The translations under genes and the position numbers were made by a program. DNA of 64,000 bases, taken from assembly GCF_900067135.1 (NCBI RefSeq), contig NZ_FJUR01000002.1, forward strand, positions 62,001-126,000, written 5' to 3'. Below the pieces are notes generated by a model. That model did no database searches. It was not told the DNA's origin and saw only the letters and a list, made by a program, of their open reading frames with translations. Below are positions 33,834 to 41,951 of the stretch, one piece after another. This stretch comes from Rhizobium sp. 9140 (GTDB taxonomy: Bacteria > Pseudomonadota > Alphaproteobacteria > Rhizobiales > Rhizobiaceae). How positions within the stretch are numbered: the stretch's first letter is position 1; the number at the start of each line of letters is the position of its first letter.

Positions 33834-35657
33834 TCAGCCGTCCAGCCCGACCGTGACGTCGGGGGTGCCATCGGACCGCTCGTCGGCCGGTCCCTTGCGC
33901 CGGGACAGGTTGAGCGCCGTATTGATGACGCCGATGTGGCTGAAGGCCTGCGGGAAGTTTCCGAGCAGGCGCCTGTCCTTCGGGTCGTACTCCTCGGAGA
34001 GAAGCCCGACATCGTTGGAGAGCGCCAGCAGGCGTTTGAACAGCGCCTGCGCATCCTCCCGCCTGCCAATGAGGTTGAGCGCATCGGCGAGCCAGAAGGA
34101 GCAGGCAAGGAACACGCCTTCGTCCGACGGTAATCCGTCGTCGGTCTCGCCGGTGCGGTAGCGAAGGACGAAGCCGTCGCTGGTCAGATGACGTTCGATG
34201 GCTTCCACCGTGCCGACATAGCGCGGATCGTCGGGCGACAGGAAGCCGACCATGCCGATCTGCAGCACGCTCGCATCCAGCGCTTTCGAGCCATAGGCCT
34301 GGACGAAACTGTTGAGTGCGGGATCGAAGGCCCTGGCGCAGACCTCTGCATGGATCTCGTCGGCGACCTTGCGCCAGCGGCGGGAAGCGTCGTGCTCTCC
34401 CGCCTCTTCCGCCATCAGTGCCACCCGGTCGAAGGCGACCCAGGCCATGACCTTGGAATAGGTGAAATGCTGTCGCTCGCCGCGAACCTCCCAGATGCCC
34501 TCGTCCGGATCGCGCCAGACGCGCTCGAGAAACGGCATCAGGACATCGCCGATCTCGGCGCCGCGGGGGTGACGCGCAAGGCCGCCCTTGGAGGCCTGCA
34601 TCAGCGCGTCCGCGACCTCGCCATAGACATCGAGCTGGAACTGTTCGGAGGCGGCATTGCCGATACGCACCGGCTGCGAGTTCTCGTAGCCCGCAAGCCA
34701 TGAGGCTTCCCATTCCCGGAGATTGCGCTCGCCCGCCACGCCATACATGATCTGCATCTGCTCAGGCGCGCCCGCCACCGCGCGCAGCAGCCAGTTCCGC
34801 CAGGCGCTCGCTTCTTCGTAGTAGCCGAGCTTCATCAGGGCCAGAAGCGTCAATGTCGCATCGCGAAGCCAGCAATAGCGGTAGTCCCAGTTGCGCGTGC
34901 CGCCCAGTTTCTCCGGCAGCGACGTGGTGACGGCGGCCACGATACCGCCTGTCGGCATGTAGGTCAGCGCTTTCAGCGTGATCAGCGATCGCTTGACCGG
35001 CCCCGTCCACCCATCGACATCAGGGCACCGCCCGGTGAACTCGCGCCAGAAGCTCTCTGTTGCCTCCAAAGCGGCCTCCGCATCCACCGGCTTCGGCCGC
35101 GGCAGGTAGGAGGAACAGAAGGTCAGTGCGAAGGTCAGCCGATCGCCCTTTTCAACGGTGAATGCGCCCGTCACCCGCCTGTCGTTGCCGGTCAGGGGCG
35201 CGGCCGAATGCAGGATGAGCATATCCGGTCCCGCGACCGCCGTGACCACGCCCTCCTCTTCGAACGACATCCATGGCACGGTCTGCCCGTAATCGAAACG
35301 CGCCATGAATTCGAAATCGAAGGCAACGGTGCCCTCTATGCCCTCGACGATGCGGATGATGTTGCTCGACCCGTCCCGGAGCGGCATGAAATCGTGGATG
35401 ACGGCCTTGCCCGTTGCCGTCTCGAACGTCGTCTCGAGGATCAGCGTATCCTCGCGGTAGGCGCGCCGCGTCCGGAAGGCGCCGTCTGCCGGCGCGATCT
35501 TCCACCGGCCGTTCGTCTCGTCGCCGAGAAGGGCCGCAAGGCAGGCCGGCGAATCGAAGCGGGGCAGGCAGAGCCAGTCGATCGAGCCGTTTCTTCCCAC
35601 CAGTGCAGCGGTCTCGCAGTCGCCGATGAGCGCGTAATCCTCGATCCTTGTCGACAT
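33834..35657 (-). CDS. GH15-family glucoamylase/trehalase-like enzyme
   Basis: 607 residues from ATG 35657, GGAGG seven bases before it. The N-terminal domain starts IEDYALIGDCETAALVG-type and contains IDWLCLPRFDSPA, a hallmark of bacterial GH15 proteins. The (alpha/alpha)6 catalytic domain has RNWDYRYCWLRDA and the late glutamate region LLSEEYDPKDRRLLGNFPQAFSH. No signal peptide, so it acts inside the cell. Mycobacterial relatives are trehalases and others split short alpha-glucans. The window also holds a trehalose-synthase-like gene, so trehalose is a plausible substrate. Confidence 0.88.
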   Translation of the reverse strand: MSTRIEDYALIGDCETAALVGRNGSIDWLCLPRFDSPACLAALLGDETNGRWKIAPADGAFRTRRAYREDTLILETTFETATGKAVIHDFMPLRDGSSNIIRIVEGIEGTVAFDFEFMARFDYGQTVPWMSFEEEGVVTAVAGPDMLILHSAAPLTGNDRRVTGAFTVEKGDRLTFALTFCSSYLPRPKPVDAEAALEATESFWREFTGRCPDVDGWTGPVKRSLITLKALTYMPTGGIVAAVTTSLPEKLGGTRNWDYRYCWLRDATLTLLALMKLGYYEEASAWRNWLLRAVAGAPEQMQIMYGVAGERNLREWEASWLAGYENSQPVRIGNAASEQFQLDVYGEVADALMQASKGGLARHPRGAEIGDVLMPFLERVWRDPDEGIWEVRGERQHFTYSKVMAWVAFDRVALMAEEAGEHDASRRWRKVADEIHAEVCARAFDPALNSFVQAYGSKALDASVLQIGMVGFLSPDDPRYVGTVEAIERHLTSDGFVLRYRTGETDDGLPSDEGVFLACSFWLADALNLIGRREDAQALFKRLLALSNDVGLLSEEYDPKDRRLLGNFPQAFSHIGVINTALNLSRRKGPADERSDGTPDVTVGLDG

Positions 35658-35777
35658 TCGACATCCTCCGATAGGCCATGCTCGTCAGGCCAGCCTTGCG
35701 GATGGCCCGAGCGGTGACACCGCTAAAGCATTGAAGCGGAGAGGTCGAGGATTGCGATTCGCGCAGATATGCCTTAT

Positions 35778-35797
35778 ATGTACTTACGTTTCTACAT
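35778..35797. promoter_or_regulatory. Inverted repeat before the toxin-antitoxin pair
   Basis: ATGTA and TACAT, ten bases apart, lie just before the antitoxin ribosome-binding site. Phd-type antitoxins bind such repeats to repress their own operon. The arms are short. Confidence 0.35.
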
Positions 35798-35807
35798 GGA
35801 GGTTCCC

Positions 35808-36062
35808 ATGAAGCATACCCGACTTTCGAGTCGTGAACTCAATCACGATGTGAGCAGCGCTAAAAAGGCGGCGCTGAAGGGGCCGGTCGTTATCACCGAC
35901 CGGGGGCGCCCGTCGCATGTGCTGATGACCTACGAATCCTATGAACGCCTGACCGGGACGCGCCGCAGCCTCGTCGATGCCCTCTCCATGCCTGGCTTGT
36001 CGGAAATCGATTTCAACACGCCACGCGCAAACATCGCGGGTCGCGACGTGGATCTGTCTTGA
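35808..36062 (+). CDS. Phd/YefM-family antitoxin
   Basis: 84 residues from ATG 35808 (GGAGG six bases before). The N-terminus TRLSSRELNHDVSSAKKAAL and the segment VVITDRGRPSHVLMTYESYE match the Phd/YefM fold, which binds DNA as a dimer. The C-terminal tail would wrap and neutralise the PIN toxin encoded next. An earlier in-frame start at 35769 has no ribosome-binding site. Confidence 0.88.
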   Translation: MKHTRLSSRELNHDVSSAKKAALKGPVVITDRGRPSHVLMTYESYERLTGTRRSLVDALSMPGLSEIDFNTPRANIAGRDVDLS

Positions 36063-36481
36063 AATATCTCCTCGATACCAACGTCATTTCGGAACTGCGG
36101 AAACTCGGTGACGGCAAGGCGGACGAAAATGTGGCGGACTGGGTTCGAGGGCAGGACGCCGACGATCTCTGCCTGTCCGCCATCACCATTCTGGAGCTCG
36201 AACGCGGTGTGCGGGGCGTCCAGCGCCGCGATCCGGCACAGGGCGCGCGGTTGCGCACCTGGCTTGATCATCACGTGCGGCCGGGGTTCTCTGGAAGGAT
36301 CCTCGCCATCGACGATGCGATCGCGACCCGCTGCGCCCATCTTCACATTCCCGACCGGCGCAACGAGGCAGACGCCCTGATCGCTGCCACGGGTCTCGTC
36401 CATGGCCTCTCCGTCGTCACACGCAACATCCGCGATTTCGAAGGCACCGGCGTCGTCGTGATCGACCCCTGGCGCGGGTGA
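36059..36481 (+). CDS. PIN-domain toxin (VapC/FitB type)
   Basis: 140-residue predicted ribonuclease. The acidic PIN residues are Asp6 (LLDTNVISE), a glutamate in ILELERGV, and an aspartate in NEADALIAATG, with the closing VVTRNIRDFEGTG. It starts with TTG inside the antitoxin stop (TTGA overlap), so toxin output depends on antitoxin translation. Most like FitB/StbB-type toxins paired with Phd antitoxins. The RNA target is unknown. Confidence 0.9.
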   Translation: MKYLLDTNVISELRKLGDGKADENVADWVRGQDADDLCLSAITILELERGVRGVQRRDPAQGARLRTWLDHHVRPGFSGRILAIDDAIATRCAHLHIPDRRNEADALIAATGLVHGLSVVTRNIRDFEGTGVVVIDPWRG

Positions 36482-36508
36482 GATGCATCGTCGATAGACG
36501 CTGACGCG

Positions 36509-36832
36509 TCAGTAGTTGCCCCCATCGCCGCCATCCGGTTGGTGGGCTGGCAGGGCCGGTTCGGGATCGATGGTCGGTTGAAGGTTTCGCAGCATGTCTG
36601 CCGCGTGGCGAAGCGCACGCTGCCGGTCGTCCTCAGTCAGATGCTCCGCACCGGAGGACACGCGTTCCAGCCCGGGCACATCCCCCTCAGCGACGACGTT
36701 CTGCTGCGCGCGAAGGTCCCGGATCTGGCGTAGGGCTGCGTCGATCAACCGCGCGACATCCCGGTGGTCCAACGTCTCCACATCGTTTGACGCCGTTACC
36801 AACTCGACGATCAGTTCGTTCACCGTCTCCAT
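36509..36832 (-). CDS. Hypothetical protein
   Basis: 107 residues from ATG 36832, with AGGA nearby; the frame is open to 36949 but the extension looks non-coding. The sequence is acidic and helical (METVNELIVELVTASNDVET, ALRQIRDLRAQQN) and ends in a Pro/Gly-rich tail. I recognise no family. It converges on the PIN toxin gene and lies downstream of the exonuclease gene. Confidence 0.6.
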   Translation of the reverse strand: METVNELIVELVTASNDVETLDHRDVARLIDAALRQIRDLRAQQNVVAEGDVPGLERVSSGAEHLTEDDRQRALRHAADMLRNLQPTIDPEPALPAHQPDGGDGGNY

Positions 36833-36908
36833 CCCATCGTCCTTTCCGGGGCACCCCGTTCGCAGTCTTGAAATGTGATCGTCCCGCTGTTCACAGAAGG
36901 CCTGAAAT

Positions 36909-37499
36909 TTAGGCCTTTCGGCACCGGCAGGCATCGTAACCTCCGGCAAACAGCCGGCCGGCCTGCATGCCGATCCTCAGTGGCACATCCCTGACATGGG
37001 CAACGTGCAGTGCAATGGCCATGGCGATCGACGCTTCTGCGCATATCGCCGCGTCTTCCCCGGCATTGTGGTGCCGGAAGGTGAGGCCGAGGTGGCCGGC
37101 CAGGATGTTCAGGCGGTGGGAGCCGAGATGCGGCCACACCCGCTGCGCCATCTTCACCGAACAGAGATAGGAAAGATCGGGATAGCTCTGCCGGTAGACA
37201 TCAAGGCAGGCGCGCCAGACGCTGAAGTCGAAGGATGCGTTGTGCGCGATCATCGTCGCGCCCCTAAAGTCGTCGGCAAACTCGTCCATGACCTCCGGAA
37301 ACTCCGCCGCATCCTCCACATGCTCCGGCCGGATGCCATGGATGGCAACGTTGAAGGAGGAGAAGCGCATGTCACGCGGACGGATGAGACGTTCCTCAAC
37401 CCGCACGACCCGTCCATCCTCGATCCACGCAAGCCCGACCGAACAGGCGCTGCCGCGTTGTTCGTTGGCTGTTTCGAAATCGATGGCGATCGTCTTCAC
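36909..37499 (-). CDS. DnaQ-like 3'-5' exonuclease (DEDDh)
   Basis: 196 residues. The exonuclease motifs are in order: AIDFETAN (Asp7, Glu9), IAHNASFDFSVW (Asp) and HHNAGEDAAICAE (His, Asp), the DEDDh set of the epsilon-subunit family. It degrades DNA or RNA from the 3' end in the cytoplasm. No BRCT or polymerase domain is attached, and the specific pathway is unclear. Its C-terminal tail is cysteine/arginine-rich (DACRCRKA). Confidence 0.9.
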   Translation of the reverse strand: MKTIAIDFETANEQRGSACSVGLAWIEDGRVVRVEERLIRPRDMRFSSFNVAIHGIRPEHVEDAAEFPEVMDEFADDFRGATMIAHNASFDFSVWRACLDVYRQSYPDLSYLCSVKMAQRVWPHLGSHRLNILAGHLGLTFRHHNAGEDAAICAEASIAMAIALHVAHVRDVPLRIGMQAGRLFAGGYDACRCRKA

Positions 37500-37675
37500 G
37501 TCCGGTATCCGTCTGCCGTTTCCCTCTCGGCATACTGGCTGGAGCGTGATTTGGCAAAGGGAGAGACGCTCGTCGAACCGCCATGATGTCTGGGAACGTC
37601 AAGCCCGGACCATGGTGCGCGGTCGCGCCAGCCCTATCTAAGGCGAGAAGACCTGACAGAAAGGACCGCCGCGCC

Positions 37676-38377
37676 ATGAAACCCCACGTCATTTGCCTGA
37701 TGATCACCTCGCCGGACGGCAGCCTTCATCCGAGCCGCTGGACAAAGAGCCCGGATGGTAAGCGGTCCGACTGGACGACGCTTTACGAAAAGATCCACAC
37801 GGAACATGCCGGCAATGCCTGGATGGTCGGGCGGGTGACGATGGCGGAGATGTCGAAGGCCAAGGCCCATCCGCCGACGGGACCTGTGGACGTCGCGCGC
37901 CCGCACCACTTCGCCCGGCCGGGCGCGTCGACCTTCGCCATCGCACTCGACCCGGGTGGCAAGCTGCATTTCGCAGGCGACGAGCTTTTCGGCGATCATA
38001 TCGTCGTGTTGCTCGGTCCCGATGTACCCGACAGCCATCTGGCGGAACTGGCCGGCGACGGCGTTTCCTATGTCGTGTCGGACAAGAAGGCGCTCGACCT
38101 CCATGCCATGCTGACACTCCTTGGGCAGGAACTCGGCATCACCCGCATCCTTCTGGAAGGCGGGGCGAACGTGAACGGGTCGATGCTGGCGGCGGGGCTC
38201 GTCGATGAGATCAGCCTCGTCATCGCACCGGCGCTGGAAGGCCGCGCCGACAGCGACCGGGTCATCGCATTCGGAGAGGAGGGTCTCGCGGGCAAGATCG
38301 AGCTGTCTCTGAAATCCTGCGACGTCCTCGCACACGGCGCCATCCACGTCCGTTACGACGTGCGTGCGTCGAGCTGA
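37676..38377 (+). CDS. RibD C-terminal/dihydrofolate reductase-like protein
   Basis: 233 residues from ATG 37676 (AAAGGA eleven bases before). Starts VICLMITSPDGSLH; other family features are WMVGRVTM, VLLGPDVPDSHLAEL and ITRILLEGGANVNGSML, matching the RibD C-terminal reductase fold that binds NADPH. Stand-alone members in rhizobia have unknown substrates. No riboflavin gene is nearby. Its stop overlaps the coding extension of the next gene, which starts 17 bases later. Confidence 0.85.
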   Translation: MKPHVICLMITSPDGSLHPSRWTKSPDGKRSDWTTLYEKIHTEHAGNAWMVGRVTMAEMSKAKAHPPTGPVDVARPHHFARPGASTFAIALDPGGKLHFAGDELFGDHIVVLLGPDVPDSHLAELAGDGVSYVVSDKKALDLHAMLTLLGQELGITRILLEGGANVNGSMLAAGLVDEISLVIAPALEGRADSDRVIAFGEEGLAGKIELSLKSCDVLAHGAIHVRYDVRASS

Positions 38378-38393
38378 GGCGATAGGAGCGGGG

Positions 38394-39287
38394 ATGGAGT
38401 CGAAGTCCGAAAAGCCGCTGGAGAGCGATCCGGGTTCTCGTCCTGAACCGGACGATGAAGCGGCGCCCGGCGGCATCGTCTCATTTTCCTATGACCGGAT
38501 GACGGTCGACCAGTTCCGGCATCGCTTTCCCCGCGCTCGCTGGCGCGACGACATCAAGGCGTGGTGGGTTCCGGGAAAGACGGCACCTCGCCGGATCGGG
38601 CGGTGGCTGGCGGAACAGGAGGCCGAAGCGGATGCGCACGCCGATGCCCGCGGACGCGACGCCTTCGCCTTCGAACCGATCGTCAGCCCCTATCTCGAGC
38701 TCGGGCGGGCCGGCTTCCAGATCCGCACGCCCTACTCGAAAACGGTGGTCGAGGAGCTGCGGGAAATCCGGTTTGCACGTTGGGATGGGGATTTGCGCCT
38801 CTGGCATGTTCCCTTCCGCTCATTCGAAGATCTGCGCAGCCACTGGCCCGCCATCGAGGCGGCAGCGCGTCGGAACGAGCCGGCCGAGCGGGCGCGGCGC
38901 GCGGAAGAGCGAAAGGGCACCGAAGACGATCTGAAATCCAAGGCCCGCTCCACCGAGCGCCGCAAGCACCGCTATCCCTTGCTGCCTGACGATCTGCCGC
39001 CGCCCGGCATGCCGGTGGCGATCTCCTACGGCATCGTGGTCTTCACCGAGATCCCCGGCGAACTGGTCGATTACGCTGCTGTCTCCGATTTTTACCCGGG
39101 CGCGACGGGAAACCATGTCTGGGGCCTCTGGCGCGCGCCGTCCCTCGATGAGCTGCTGTCGACGTGGCCGGCAAAAGCGATCCCGGACCCGCCGGGCGAC
39201 TGGTGGATGCCGACGATCGAGGAGCTGAGGCCCGCGCGCCGCGCCGCCCGGGTTCGCGAGGGTAGCGACACGGTGCGCAGGCGATGA
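38394..39287 (+). CDS. Protein with two HARP-like repeats
   Basis: 297 residues from ATG 38394 (GGAGCGGGG before it). Two segments share a pattern: residues 30-60 (FSYDRMTVDQFRHRFPRARW, then W-W-V-P) and 109-141 (ARWDGDLRLWHVPF). Both have the ARW, D, W, VP spacing of the HARP motif that binds DNA forks in SMARCAL1-like helicases, but no helicase is present. A charged linker (residues 160-200) leads to a third, weaker Trp-rich region (VWGLWRAPSLDELLSTWP). The resemblance is by eye. It overlaps the next gene by four bases. Confidence 0.7.
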   Translation: MESKSEKPLESDPGSRPEPDDEAAPGGIVSFSYDRMTVDQFRHRFPRARWRDDIKAWWVPGKTAPRRIGRWLAEQEAEADAHADARGRDAFAFEPIVSPYLELGRAGFQIRTPYSKTVVEELREIRFARWDGDLRLWHVPFRSFEDLRSHWPAIEAAARRNEPAERARRAEERKGTEDDLKSKARSTERRKHRYPLLPDDLPPPGMPVAISYGIVVFTEIPGELVDYAAVSDFYPGATGNHVWGLWRAPSLDELLSTWPAKAIPDPPGDWWMPTIEELRPARRAARVREGSDTVRRR

Positions 39288-39574
39288 GTGGGGGCAAGGC
39301 GGCCGATGAACAGATGGCGTTCGAACAGGCTTTCGCGCGGCTGCCGAGCGGCTACATCGAAGGCGCGTTCGAAGGCCGGCCATGGGGCGCGATCGTTCGC
39401 CGATCCACCGATCATCGACGCGTCTGGCTGTTTGCACGGGACCTCAGGGGCAATGACATCGTCAGCTTCAACCTCTACCGGACTGCGTCAGGCGGTGCCG
39501 TCCTGAAGCCCTGCGAAATGTCATCGGACAAGGTCACAGCCTTTGTCATCGGTTTCAAACCCGCTGTAGAATGA
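39284..39574 (+). CDS. Small partner protein, translationally coupled
   Basis: 96 residues. The ATG lies in an ATGA overlap with the HARP-like gene, so the two are made together. One compact domain is suggested (SGYIEGAFEGRPWGAIVRRS, RVWLFARDLRGNDIVSFNLY) with no family I can name. It has no membrane or signal segment. Confidence 0.75.
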   Translation: MSGGKAADEQMAFEQAFARLPSGYIEGAFEGRPWGAIVRRSTDHRRVWLFARDLRGNDIVSFNLYRTASGGAVLKPCEMSSDKVTAFVIGFKPAVE

Positions 39575-39585
39575 GCTTCCGCCCG

Positions 39586-39611
39586 GGAACAAACATTGCA
39601 AGCGAGGGGTT
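39586..39611 (+). promoter_or_regulatory. EcfG-type general stress promoter
   Basis: GGAAC (39586-39590), 17 bases, then GGTT (39608-39611). This fits the alphaproteobacterial EcfG consensus GGAAC-N16/17-CGTT with one change. It stands 33 bases before the PRC-barrel start, leaving room for a short leader with AAGGAGG. Confidence 0.65.
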
Positions 39612-39643
39612 ACAATTGGACAGCAATCAAGGAGGACCATCCA

Positions 39644-39940
39644 ATGGATCACAGCAGTCACGTTCGCCTTTCGCCCACCGAGTTGACCCCGGCTGTCCTT
39701 GAAGGCGCGACAATTTATGGTGCCGATGACCACAAGGTCGGCAAGCTCGACCACATGCACGGCACGGGTGTCGGCGGCAAGGCGATCATCGATGTCGGCG
39801 GCTTCCTGGGTATCGGCGCGAAGCCGGTTGCAGTCCCCTTGAGCGACCTCGAGTTCATGCGCGACGAAGACGGTGACATCCATGCCGTGACGACCTGGAC
39901 CAAGGATCAGCTTAAGGACATGCCTGAGCACCGCGACTGA
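39644..39940 (+). CDS. PRC-barrel domain protein, probably stress-induced
   Basis: 98 residues from ATG 39644 (AAGGAGG before it). PRC-barrel signature: EGATIYGADDHKVGKLDHMH and GGFLGIGAKPVAVPLSDLEF. These small cytoplasmic proteins are common in rhizobial stress regulons and their function is poorly known. The EcfG-like promoter in front supports that role here. It has its own terminator. Confidence 0.88.
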   Translation: MDHSSHVRLSPTELTPAVLEGATIYGADDHKVGKLDHMHGTGVGGKAIIDVGGFLGIGAKPVAVPLSDLEFMRDEDGDIHAVTTWTKDQLKDMPEHRD

Positions 39941-39964
39941 TCACGTCGAACCTTTTATCGTAAG

Positions 39965-39989
39965 AGCCCGGACATCGTGCCGGGCTTTT
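39965..39989 (+). terminator. Rho-independent terminator of the PRC-barrel gene
   Basis: AGCCCGG (39965-39971) pairs with CCGGGCT (39980-39986) and runs straight into TTTT. Confidence 0.85.
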
Positions 39990-40014
39990 GCATGTCTGGG
40001 ATACCCGACCGGGC

Positions 40015-40389
40015 TTACACGTCGAGAACATCGACGAAGGCGTCGGGAAAGTTCTTCCGTGCAAGAGGCTCGTTAAGCTTCAGCAGCGCCTGATAGGATG
40101 CCGGATCGAAATCGCGTTCGGCCGGCAGGAGCTCTCGTCCGAACAGGCGGGACAGGCGTTCGCCATCCAGGTTTCCGCGCTCGAAGGGTTCTGTGCCAAA
40201 ATAGTGCCAGAGCGAATGCACGAAGGCGGTGTCGGCAAGCCCGACCGACTTGTCGAGGGTAGGATGCCGGCGCCATTGCCCAAGAACGGTCACTTTCGAA
40301 TTTGCCCTGCGAAGCGTGAACTGCCACTGCGTTCCAGACAGTCCGGCCGGAAAGCCGCGGTGCTTCGTCATTTCCGGAACTTTTGCCAT
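40015..40389 (-). CDS. Hypothetical protein
   Basis: 124 residues from ATG 40389, with GGAAGAG before it. No family recognised. Visible features are a basic start (TKHRGFPAGLSGTQWQFTLR), FVHSLWHYFGTEPFERGNLD in the middle and DPASYQALLKLNEPLARKNF near the end. The codon use looks genuine and the antisense frame does not. It is divergent from recX. Confidence 0.65.
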   Translation of the reverse strand: MAKVPEMTKHRGFPAGLSGTQWQFTLRRANSKVTVLGQWRRHPTLDKSVGLADTAFVHSLWHYFGTEPFERGNLDGERLSRLFGRELLPAERDFDPASYQALLKLNEPLARKNFPDAFVDVLDV

Positions 40390-40734
40390 GCGTCCATCTC
40401 TTCCGGGTCACGTTTCAAGATATGCCTTCGACAACGCTCCGGGGCATCCCAATGCGTTGTCGAAGGCTTAGTGCCGGTCCATAGCACAGGGAAGCCCGTG
40501 GGAAAACGCGTTCTTGACGGTCCGCGTGTTAGGCTGGTGTGGTCGTATCATGGGCGGTTTCAAGCAAAGAAGGGCGGATTCCGGACCACGATGTCGTCAA
40601 CGGTCTTTGACATAAGTGAGCGCTCTGCGGTTTATGGACAGGATCCTGTCAGGGATTTTTCACGCTGGCTCGCAAAGAAAATAGATGGGCGGAACGTGCC
40701 GTTCACGTCCGCTTTTGAATCGAGGAAGACGTCA
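40390..40734. other. 345-base region without a supported gene
   Basis: Between the divergent hypothetical gene and recX. It contains the 14-bp inverted repeat at 40424-40467 and then lower-GC sequence. The recX frame is open through it (MSSTVFDISERSAVYGQDP and on) but lacks a good start signal, so I did not include it in recX. No LexA box of the GTTC-N7-GTTC type was found. Confidence 0.5.
40424..40467. repeat. 14-bp perfect inverted repeat
   Basis: GCCTTCGACAACGC and its exact complement flank 16 bases. It lies 34 bases before the divergent hypothetical gene and 268 before recX. It has no T-run, so a terminator is unlikely; a protein site or leader structure is possible. Confidence 0.6.
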
Positions 40735-41316
40735 GTGCATGACTCCGACAAGGAAGGACGCGATAAAAACGAGGAGGCCGGGCTCTCTCCCATCCCTACG
40801 CCTCGTATGCTATCCTGGACCCGCAACTCAGCGGCCTATCGGCTGGGTAAGCAGATGCATACCGAAAAGCAATTATCCGACGCCATCGCCCGCAAGGCGC
40901 GCGAAAAATTTGAGGGTATCAGCGAAGAGCAAGTCACGGCCCTCTCTGCCTTCGCAGTCGCCTTCGGTTACGACAACAACGCGCTTGATGACGTTGCCTA
41001 TGCGGATGTTGCGACGCGCTCGGGCCAGCAGAGTGGACGCTCCCGACGTGCAATCTCGCAGCGGCTCGTCGTCAAGGGCATTGATCGCGAGACGGCAACC
41101 GCGGCCGTCGCAGACGTGGACGACCTCAAGGCTGCGATAATCCTTGCCCGCAAGCGGGCCTTCGGTCCCTTTCGCAAGGTGGCACCGGACGATAAGCGCA
41201 AGATGAAGGAGCTTTCCGCTTTCGCCCGCGGCGGGTTCGCTTTCGAGACCGGTCGCAGAGTCTACGACATGACGCGCGACGAAGCTGAGGAGATCCTGAG
41301 AGGCGATCGACTATAG
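40735..41316 (+). CDS. recX: Recombination regulator RecX
   Basis: 193 residues from GTG 40735, chosen for GAGGAAG ten bases before. Helical RecX repeats are visible: TEKQLSDAIARKAREKF, RRAISQRLVVKGIDRETA and FARGGFAFETGRRVYDM. It binds RecA filaments and limits their activity. As in other rhizobia it is a separate locus, away from recA. Confidence 0.85.
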   Translation: MHDSDKEGRDKNEEAGLSPIPTPRMLSWTRNSAAYRLGKQMHTEKQLSDAIARKAREKFEGISEEQVTALSAFAVAFGYDNNALDDVAYADVATRSGQQSGRSRRAISQRLVVKGIDRETATAAVADVDDLKAAIILARKRAFGPFRKVAPDDKRKMKELSAFARGGFAFETGRRVYDMTRDEAEEILRGDRL

Positions 41317-41359
41317 TGTCTTCGCATTGATGCGCGGCGACACGCTACATAGACGTCAG

Positions 41360-41433
41360 AAAAAAAACCATGCGCGGCGCTGAGACAATCGCTAGCCGGT
41401 CATTCGCCGGTGAAGTCCATGTCAGCGCCGCGC
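41360..41433 (-). terminator. Terminator for the minus-strand small gene
   Basis: A 12-bp perfect stem (GCGCGGCGCTGA 41372-41383, complement 41422-41433) is followed, on the minus strand, by ATGG and eight Ts (41360-41367). The loop is long, 38 bases. It lies about 100 bases after the stop at 41530. The remaining bases 41317-41529 hold nothing else. Confidence 0.55.
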
Positions 41434-41529
41434 TTATGGTCTGAAAAGAGAATGCTTGGCGACGTTCTCTGTTCCATCAATCGGCGTCACCCTGATGTCG
41501 GCAGGAAGACGTTATCGAAGGATTTTGCC

Positions 41530-41751
41530 TCAGGTATCCGACATGGAGGGAAGATGGAGTTCCACCTCGCGGCGCTCCTCGTCACTCATGGGCTCGACCT
41601 TTTCCTTCCAGAAGGCATCCGCCTCTGGCGCATCGTCTTCCCAGGCTCGCGTGCTGACGATGTTGTCGTCCACCTTCGCCTTGCGGCGGCCGCCGAGCGC
41701 CAGATATTCCTCGGCGATCTTCTTGGACGGTGTCGTGGTCTTGTCTTCCAT
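41530..41751 (-). CDS. Small hypothetical protein
   Basis: 73 residues from ATG 41751, preceded by AGAGGA. Highly charged and probably helical (SKKIAEEYLALGGRRKAKVD, DAFWKEKVEPMSDEERREVE). No family name known to me. It has its own terminator and diverges from the hypothetical gene at 41952. Confidence 0.6.
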   Translation of the reverse strand: MEDKTTTPSKKIAEEYLALGGRRKAKVDDNIVSTRAWEDDAPEADAFWKEKVEPMSDEERREVELHLPSMSDT

Positions 41752-41951
41752 GATGCGATCCTCTTGACGTTTGGCGCCTGTCGAGCCCGTTGTGCCGGTC
41801 TCTCGCGCAAACGACCATTGGAACACTGCGAAAGACGCCGTTAACGGACGTGGCTGCGGTGATAACAGACGGCCTCTCGATTCGTTCCGGTCCTGAGGGT
41901 GTCGCAGGACTGGAAAGGCCGATGCTTGTTCGCAAGCACGAGGAGAAAAAC

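Noticed and set aside
32138..33856. 572-codon frame opposite the antiporter
   Set aside because: Rich in Asp, His, Gln and Arg as expected from the complement of membrane-protein codons; an artefact.
36501..36512. Palindrome CTGACGCGTCAG
   Set aside because: Twelve bases long and overlapping the stop of a convergent gene; no sign of a regulatory role.
39988..40734. N-terminal extension of RecX by 249 codons
   Set aside because: Its first part is antisense to a more convincing gene (40015-40389), and RecX homologues start near 40735, where a ribosome-binding site exists.
41820..41842. GGAAC and CGTT as an EcfG promoter before the 41952 gene
   Set aside because: The spacer is 14 bases, too short for EcfG. 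A similar GGAAC at 42366 before the kinase gene has no proper -10 at 16-17 bases.
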